A stretch of DNA of 12,313 bases, from positions 1 to 12,313 of the forward strand of contig JAFQKZ010000134.1 in assembly GCA_017414725.1 (NCBI GenBank), in the 5' to 3' direction. The stretch is from Clostridia bacterium. GTDB taxonomy: Bacteria > Bacillota > Clostridia > Oscillospirales > Acutalibacteraceae. The notes under the pieces were generated by a model. The model did not search any database. It was not told where the DNA came from and was given only the letters and a program-made list of their open reading frames with translations. Numbering within the stretch: position 1 is the stretch's first letter; each line of letters begins with the position of its first letter. This document shows, one piece after another, positions 9,687 to 12,313 of this stretch. The position numbers and the translations under genes were made by a program.

Positions 9687-9692
9687 TAATTT

Positions 9693-9715
9693 AACCGCCT
9701 AACCGGCGGTTTTTT
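9693..9715 (+). terminator. Intrinsic terminator after GTPase copy 1
   Basis: AACCGCC and GGCGGTT form a 7-bp stem with loop TAACC, followed by a T-run. It stands just after the old in-frame stop (9684-9686) and is identical to the terminator of copy 2. Confidence 0.92.
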
Positions 9716-9742
9716 GTGTATAAAAAATTATAAAAAACTCTA

Positions 9743-9770
9743 TTGACAATAAAAACACATGTGATATAAT
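9743..9770 (+). promoter_or_regulatory. Promoter of the second GTPase gene
   Basis: TTGACA (9743-9748), a 16-bp spacer identical to that of P2 at 8726, and TATAAT (9765-9770). A GAGGAG ribosome binding site follows at 9791-9796. The terminator of unit A lies just upstream, so this gene is probably transcribed independently. Confidence 0.87.
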
Positions 9771-9805
9771 AAAAACATAAAAGAAAAATTGAGGAGAAAA
9801 AAGTT

Positions 9806-10651
9806 ATGAATAAAACTTTCAAAAAAATATTTTCGGTTTGTTACGCGGTCGTCACTACACTCACTGCTACACTATTCCACTCTACCAACCTAAGTGCCGG
9901 TGGCCAAAAACGAATGGTTTTCATGGGCCCACAAGGAACCGGCAAGAGCAAGCTGTTTTCAAGAATTTACGACAATAGCTACTACTCGAATTACGCGGCC
10001 ACGATAGGCTGGAACTTCGTCACCGCGGGTCAGATAAAGATATGGGACACCACCGGTGATAGTAGATTTCTCGATACTACGAAAGTATTCTTACGTGACG
10101 CCAGCTTGTGTGTCCTTTTCATCTCCAATACAAACCAAAAAACTGAAGATTTTCTCAACGTAATCGCTGAAAGTCAAGTTCCAAACGTAGTCTTATGCAT
10201 AACTAAAACCGACGAAGGTGTACCTGATAGTGAAGCAGTACGTCAGCTGTTGGGCAAGATCAAACAAGAACTCCAAAAAGCTAAAGTTTTTGACGAAGTG
10301 CTTTATACCAGCGCCCAAAATAACAAGTTTAGATTTTGCACGCCCGATACGTATAAAGCTTCCGATGAATACCAAATTTATGATACTAAGGCCGACAAAC
10401 AGGTATTAGCTGCCAAGTTATACGAACTTTGCGGACGTAAAGCCGAGGAACCCTCTTACGACGAACATAAAACTACCACATCAAAAGGCAAAACGTATGC
10501 TCTAGGTTTAGGTATTCCCGTAGCATTGTTACCATTGATACTAGGGATCGGATATTACGAATATGATAGACACTTCAGAAAACCAGCAAAGACAAAAACT
10601 GAAACTAAGTCCGAACAGACCCCTAAAGCAAACCGGAAAATATCAAGTTGA
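9806..10651 (+). CDS. Exported Rab/Ras-like small GTPase, copy 2, with C-terminal membrane anchor
   Basis: The 281-residue protein has a signal peptide (1-31), then a Ras-fold GTPase domain: P-loop GPQGTGKS (41-48), switch I with ATIGWNF (65-71), close to the Rab signature TIGVDF, switch II WDTTGDSRF (80-88), TKTD (133-136) and TSA (168-170). The catalytic Gln position is Asp85, so intrinsic hydrolysis may be weak. An insertion of roughly 28 residues precedes the final helix (QVLAAKLYEL). Next come a short linker, one transmembrane segment (about 230-251) and a lysine-rich 30-residue tail. After signal cleavage this predicts a type I membrane protein: GTPase outside, basic tail inside. GTP is not normally available outside a bacterium, so action in host cytosol or a host compartment is the natural inference. 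An alternative is a GTPase-fold binding module that no longer hydrolyses GTP. Confidence 0.9.
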   Translation: MNKTFKKIFSVCYAVVTTLTATLFHSTNLSAGGQKRMVFMGPQGTGKSKLFSRIYDNSYYSNYAATIGWNFVTAGQIKIWDTTGDSRFLDTTKVFLRDASLCVLFISNTNQKTEDFLNVIAESQVPNVVLCITKTDEGVPDSEAVRQLLGKIKQELQKAKVFDEVLYTSAQNNKFRFCTPDTYKASDEYQIYDTKADKQVLAAKLYELCGRKAEEPSYDEHKTTTSKGKTYALGLGIPVALLPLILGIGYYEYDRHFRKPAKTKTETKSEQTPKANRKISS

Positions 10652-10657
10652 TAAGTT

Positions 10658-10680
10658 AACCGCCTAACCGGCGGTTTTTT
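10658..10680 (+). terminator. Intrinsic terminator after GTPase copy 2
   Basis: The same hairpin as at 9693-9715 (AACCGCC/GGCGGTT, loop TAACC, then T6) closes the second GTPase unit and separates it from the infC operon. Confidence 0.92.
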
Positions 10681-10719
10681 GTATATTCAAAATTATCGAA
10701 AAAAATTATAAAAAAACTA

Positions 10720-10748
10720 TTGACAAACACATGCACGCGTAATAGACT
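10720..10748 (+). promoter_or_regulatory. Probable promoter of the infC operon, related to the GTPase promoters
   Basis: TTGACA (10720-10725), a 17-bp spacer and TAGACT (10743-10748, four of six consensus bases) form a plausible promoter. Its upstream part, CTATTGACAA followed by ACACATG, matches the GTPase promoters with TAAAA deleted between the two blocks, so it shares ancestry with them. No better candidate for infC is visible. Confidence 0.5.
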
Positions 10749-10755
10749 AAAATCA

Positions 10756-10986
10756 AAAGTTATTAAAACAAGTAGAATAGTTAATTCTGTTCTCACCTAC
10801 TCAGTTGATTTTTAACTCTGTGCTTAGGTAAATATTTAAAAATATAAGATGAATTATATTTTTTGTTTACTGTACAAGTTAGAAAGTTGGTCTGATTTGT
10901 GCGTTTTTATAATTTATTGTTTTAACTAATAATTCAAGAAAATTTCAGGATTCTCGAGAATTAAGAAATTATGGGGGTGCTTAAAT
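10756..10986 (+). promoter_or_regulatory. Structured 5' leader of infC-rpmI-rplT, possibly an L20-type autoregulatory leader
   Basis: The stretch between the terminator at 10680 and infC holds no gene. Beyond the promoter it has two foldable parts. The first, near 10795-10832, is ACCTA pairing with TAGGT around a small hairpin (AGTTGA, TTT, TTAACT). The second, at 10941-10970, is AATTTC/GAAATT enclosing the palindrome ATTCTCGAGAAT, and ends three bases before the infC ribosome binding site. Firmicute infC operons are known to carry L20-binding leaders. Match to that Rfam family is not tested here. Confidence 0.45.
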
Positions 10987-11598
10987 ATTAGCAAAGATCT
11001 TCAAAGCAAAGAACATCAGATTAATGATCAGATAATTGATCCGGAAGTTCGTGTTATTGGAATTGATGGAGAACAGCTTGGTATCATGTCTTCTGCAAGT
11101 GCTAGAAGTTTAGCTGCCAGTTATAAATTAGATCTTGTTAAAATAGCCGAGAAAGCTCAGCCGCCTGTTTGTAAAATAATAAACTACGGCAAGTATAAAT
11201 TTGAAATGGCAAAAAAAGAAAAAGAGTCAAAGAAAAATCAGCATGTCGTTGATATAAAAGAAATTCGTCTTTCGCTTAATATTGACACAAATGATTTTGA
11301 CACTAAAGTTCGTAACGCTGAAAGATTTATAACGCATGGCGATAAAGTTAAAGTAAGTATCAGATTTAGAGGACGTGAACTTGGACATCCGGAAATTGGT
11401 CATAACCTGATGACTAGATTCTCAGAATCTTGTTCTGAGTTCGCAAACGTTGAAAGGCCATCTAAACTTGATGGTAGAAGTATGCTAATGTTTTTGGCAC
11501 CAAAACCGAAATCTAAGCTTAAAACTCCGGAAGTCCCTGTGCAATCTGTACAGCCGTCTGTTAAACCTGAAACAGAACCAACTCAAGTTGATATTTAG
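10987..11598 (+). CDS. infC: Translation initiation factor IF-3, ATT start
   Basis: IF-3 binds the 30S subunit, prevents premature joining of 50S and checks start codons. I start at ATT 10987, which restores the conserved N-terminus (ISKDLQSKEHQINDQI, then VRVIGIDGEQLGI) missing from a start at ATG 11086. GGGGGTG lies 7 nt upstream. A rare ATT start is a known hallmark of infC and the basis of IF-3 autocontrol. The 203-residue protein has the N-domain (to about 80), lysine-rich linker helix (KYKFEMAKKEKESKKNQ) and C-domain (IKEIRLSLNIDTNDF, GDKVKVSIRFRGRE, DGRSMLMFLAPK). The last 30 residues are a Pro/Val/Thr-rich extension beyond the usual end. After the TAG the same frame stays open for 35 codons to a second TAG at 11704-11706. 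Confidence 0.95.
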   Translation: MSKDLQSKEHQINDQIIDPEVRVIGIDGEQLGIMSSASARSLAASYKLDLVKIAEKAQPPVCKIINYGKYKFEMAKKEKESKKNQHVVDIKEIRLSLNIDTNDFDTKVRNAERFITHGDKVKVSIRFRGRELGHPEIGHNLMTRFSESCSEFANVERPSKLDGRSMLMFLAPKPKSKLKTPEVPVQSVQPSVKPETEPTQVDI

Positions 11599-11767
11599 GG
11601 TAACAAGTCGACTAATACAAATATTATAAGTACATCAGAACAAGTATTTTCGGTTTCGACTGAGTTAAAAACTACTAATATTATTGATACAAAAAATAAT
11701 ATTTAGTTAGATATTTGAAGTCCAGAAAATTATTTTACATCAGAAAGGTAGTGAATAGGCTTTTACA

Positions 11768-11787
11768 CGTGTTAGATAATTAGCACG
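11768..11787 (+). promoter_or_regulatory. Hairpin in the infC-rpmI spacer
   Basis: CGTGTTA (11768-11774) pairs with TAGCACG (11781-11787), one U-G wobble, with a 6-nt loop, 15 nt before the rpmI start. The rest of the 204-bp spacer shows no gene other than the in-frame infC continuation. In other bacteria L20 represses rpmI through structure in this area; the equivalence is only suggested. Confidence 0.35.
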
Positions 11788-11802
11788 ATAGCCGATTATA
11801 AT

Positions 11803-12000
11803 ATGGGTAAATTGAAAACTCACAGCGGTTCAAAAAAACGCTTTAAATTCACTGGTACGGGATTAATTTTAAGAGCACACGCTAATAAAAATCATATATT
11901 GAACAAGAAAACTCGTAAAAGAAAAAGACATCTTAGAACTATTGTAACTGTTGACAAAACCAACATGCTTCAATTAGAAAGATTAATGCCGTATAAATAA
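11803..12000 (+). CDS. rpmI: Ribosomal protein L35 (bL35)
   Basis: This 65-residue basic protein of the 50S subunit has the family pattern: [18 protein letters not shown] at 3-20, [21 protein letters not shown] and a C-terminal RLMPYK. Length is normal. It starts at ATG 11803 and lacks a clear Shine-Dalgarno; the nearest purine-rich sequence (AGAAAGGTAGTG) lies about 50 nt upstream. This suggests translational coupling or L20 control. It lies between infC and rplT, the standard order. Confidence 0.97.
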   Translation: MGKLKTHSGSKKRFKFTGTGLILRAHANKNHILNKKTRKRKRHLRTIVTVDKTNMLQLERLMPYK

Positions 12001-12041
12001 ATTATAAAAATATTAAATAAATTTGTGGAGGTTGTATTAGC

Positions 12042-12313
12042 ATGGCACGTATAAAAGGTGCGGTCGTAACAAGAGCGAGAAGAAAAAGAGTTTTAAAATT
12101 AGCTAAAGGCTATTGGGGTGCTAAAAGTAAGCATTTTAAAATGGCTAAACAAGCTGTAATGAAATCCGGAAATTATGCTTATATTGGTAGAAGACAGAAA
12201 AAGCGTGATTTCAGAAAACTCTGGATTACAAGAATCTCAGCAGCTTGCCGTATGAACGATATTAATTATTCTTCGTTCATGAACGGACTTAAAAAATCAA
12301 GTATCAATTTGAA
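12042..12313 (+). CDS. rplT: Ribosomal protein L20 (bL20), 3' end beyond the window
   Basis: Ninety codons of L20 are visible (normal length about 117). The N-terminus [20 protein letters not shown] is followed by [19 protein letters not shown] and [20 protein letters not shown], the rRNA-binding signature of the family. L20 is needed for early 50S assembly and in many bacteria represses its own operon. The ATG at 12042 follows GGAGG (12027-12031) by 10 nt and stands 41 bp after the rpmI stop. Confidence 0.98.
   Translation, partial: MARIKGAVVTRARRKRVLKLAKGYWGAKSKHFKMAKQAVMKSGNYAYIGRRQKKRDFRKLWITRISAACRMNDINYSSFMNGLKKSSINL

Larger units (their letters stand above)
8717..10680 (+). repeat. 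Tandem duplication of a promoter-GTPase-terminator unit
   Basis: Unit A (about 8717-9715) and unit B (about 9730-10680) are direct repeats of about 1 kb, each with promoter, RBS, signal peptide, GTPase domain, linker, anchor sequence and terminator. Similarity is close to identity at both ends (signal peptide; anchor, tail and terminator) and much lower in the GTPase core and linker. Each unit is a self-contained transcription unit. Confidence 0.9.

Noticed and set aside
10681..10986. tRNA gene or small ORF in the stretch before infC
   Set aside because: No cloverleaf with a GTTC-type T arm and acceptor pairing was found, and open frames are only a few codons long.
11086..11598. infC starting at ATG 11086
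   Set aside because: This removes the conserved first 33 residues. ATT 10987 restores them and has a GGGGGTG site at the right distance.

Overview
The window looks like a piece of an AT-rich, probably reduced genome of a Firmicute of the Clostridia type. This rests on a single-chain pyruvate:ferredoxin oxidoreductase, a short eukaryote/archaeal-type prolyl-tRNA synthetase, an infC-rpmI-rplT operon with an ATT-started infC, strong GGAGG-type ribosome binding sites and sigma-A-like promoters. Two genes for exported Rab-like GTPases suggest life inside or in contact with a eukaryotic cell, for example a protist. That lifestyle is inference.

Positions 1-7834 are read leftwards. In transcription order they are proS (7834-6395), the pyruvate:ferredoxin oxidoreductase gene (6340-2858), a lone 5S rRNA gene with its own promoter (2785-2671), tgt (2638-1520), a radical SAM gene that I read as queL (1487-792), and a 3'-truncated rluD-type pseudouridine synthase (781-1). 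The 5S-tgt-queL-rluD stretch is a compact RNA and RNA-modification group. The tgt product keeps the bacterial preQ1-type specificity residues, which fits a radical SAM partner that turns salvaged queuine into preQ1.

Positions 7835-10680 are read rightwards and form an accessory island. It holds a small secreted protein of unknown function (8002-8517) and two tandem paralogues (8785-9573 and 9806-10651). Each paralogue combines a signal peptide with a Ras/Rab-fold GTPase domain and, in the second copy, a C-terminal membrane anchor. The first copy has lost the anchor through a one-base frameshift, although the anchor DNA is still present. Between the copies, signal peptide, anchor and terminator are almost identical, while the GTPase core differs mostly by amino-acid-changing substitutions, which points to diversifying selection. 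About 105 bp of promoter DNA is duplicated within the island, and the GTPase promoter occurs twice, with a decayed third copy in front of infC.

Positions 10681-12313 carry a structured leader, infC, rpmI and the start of rplT (open at the window edge). This is the classical IF3-L35-L20 operon, usually autoregulated by L20.

The most notable content is the pair of diversifying exported Rab-like GTPases, which I interpret as host-directed effectors that act at the bacterial surface or are released from it.
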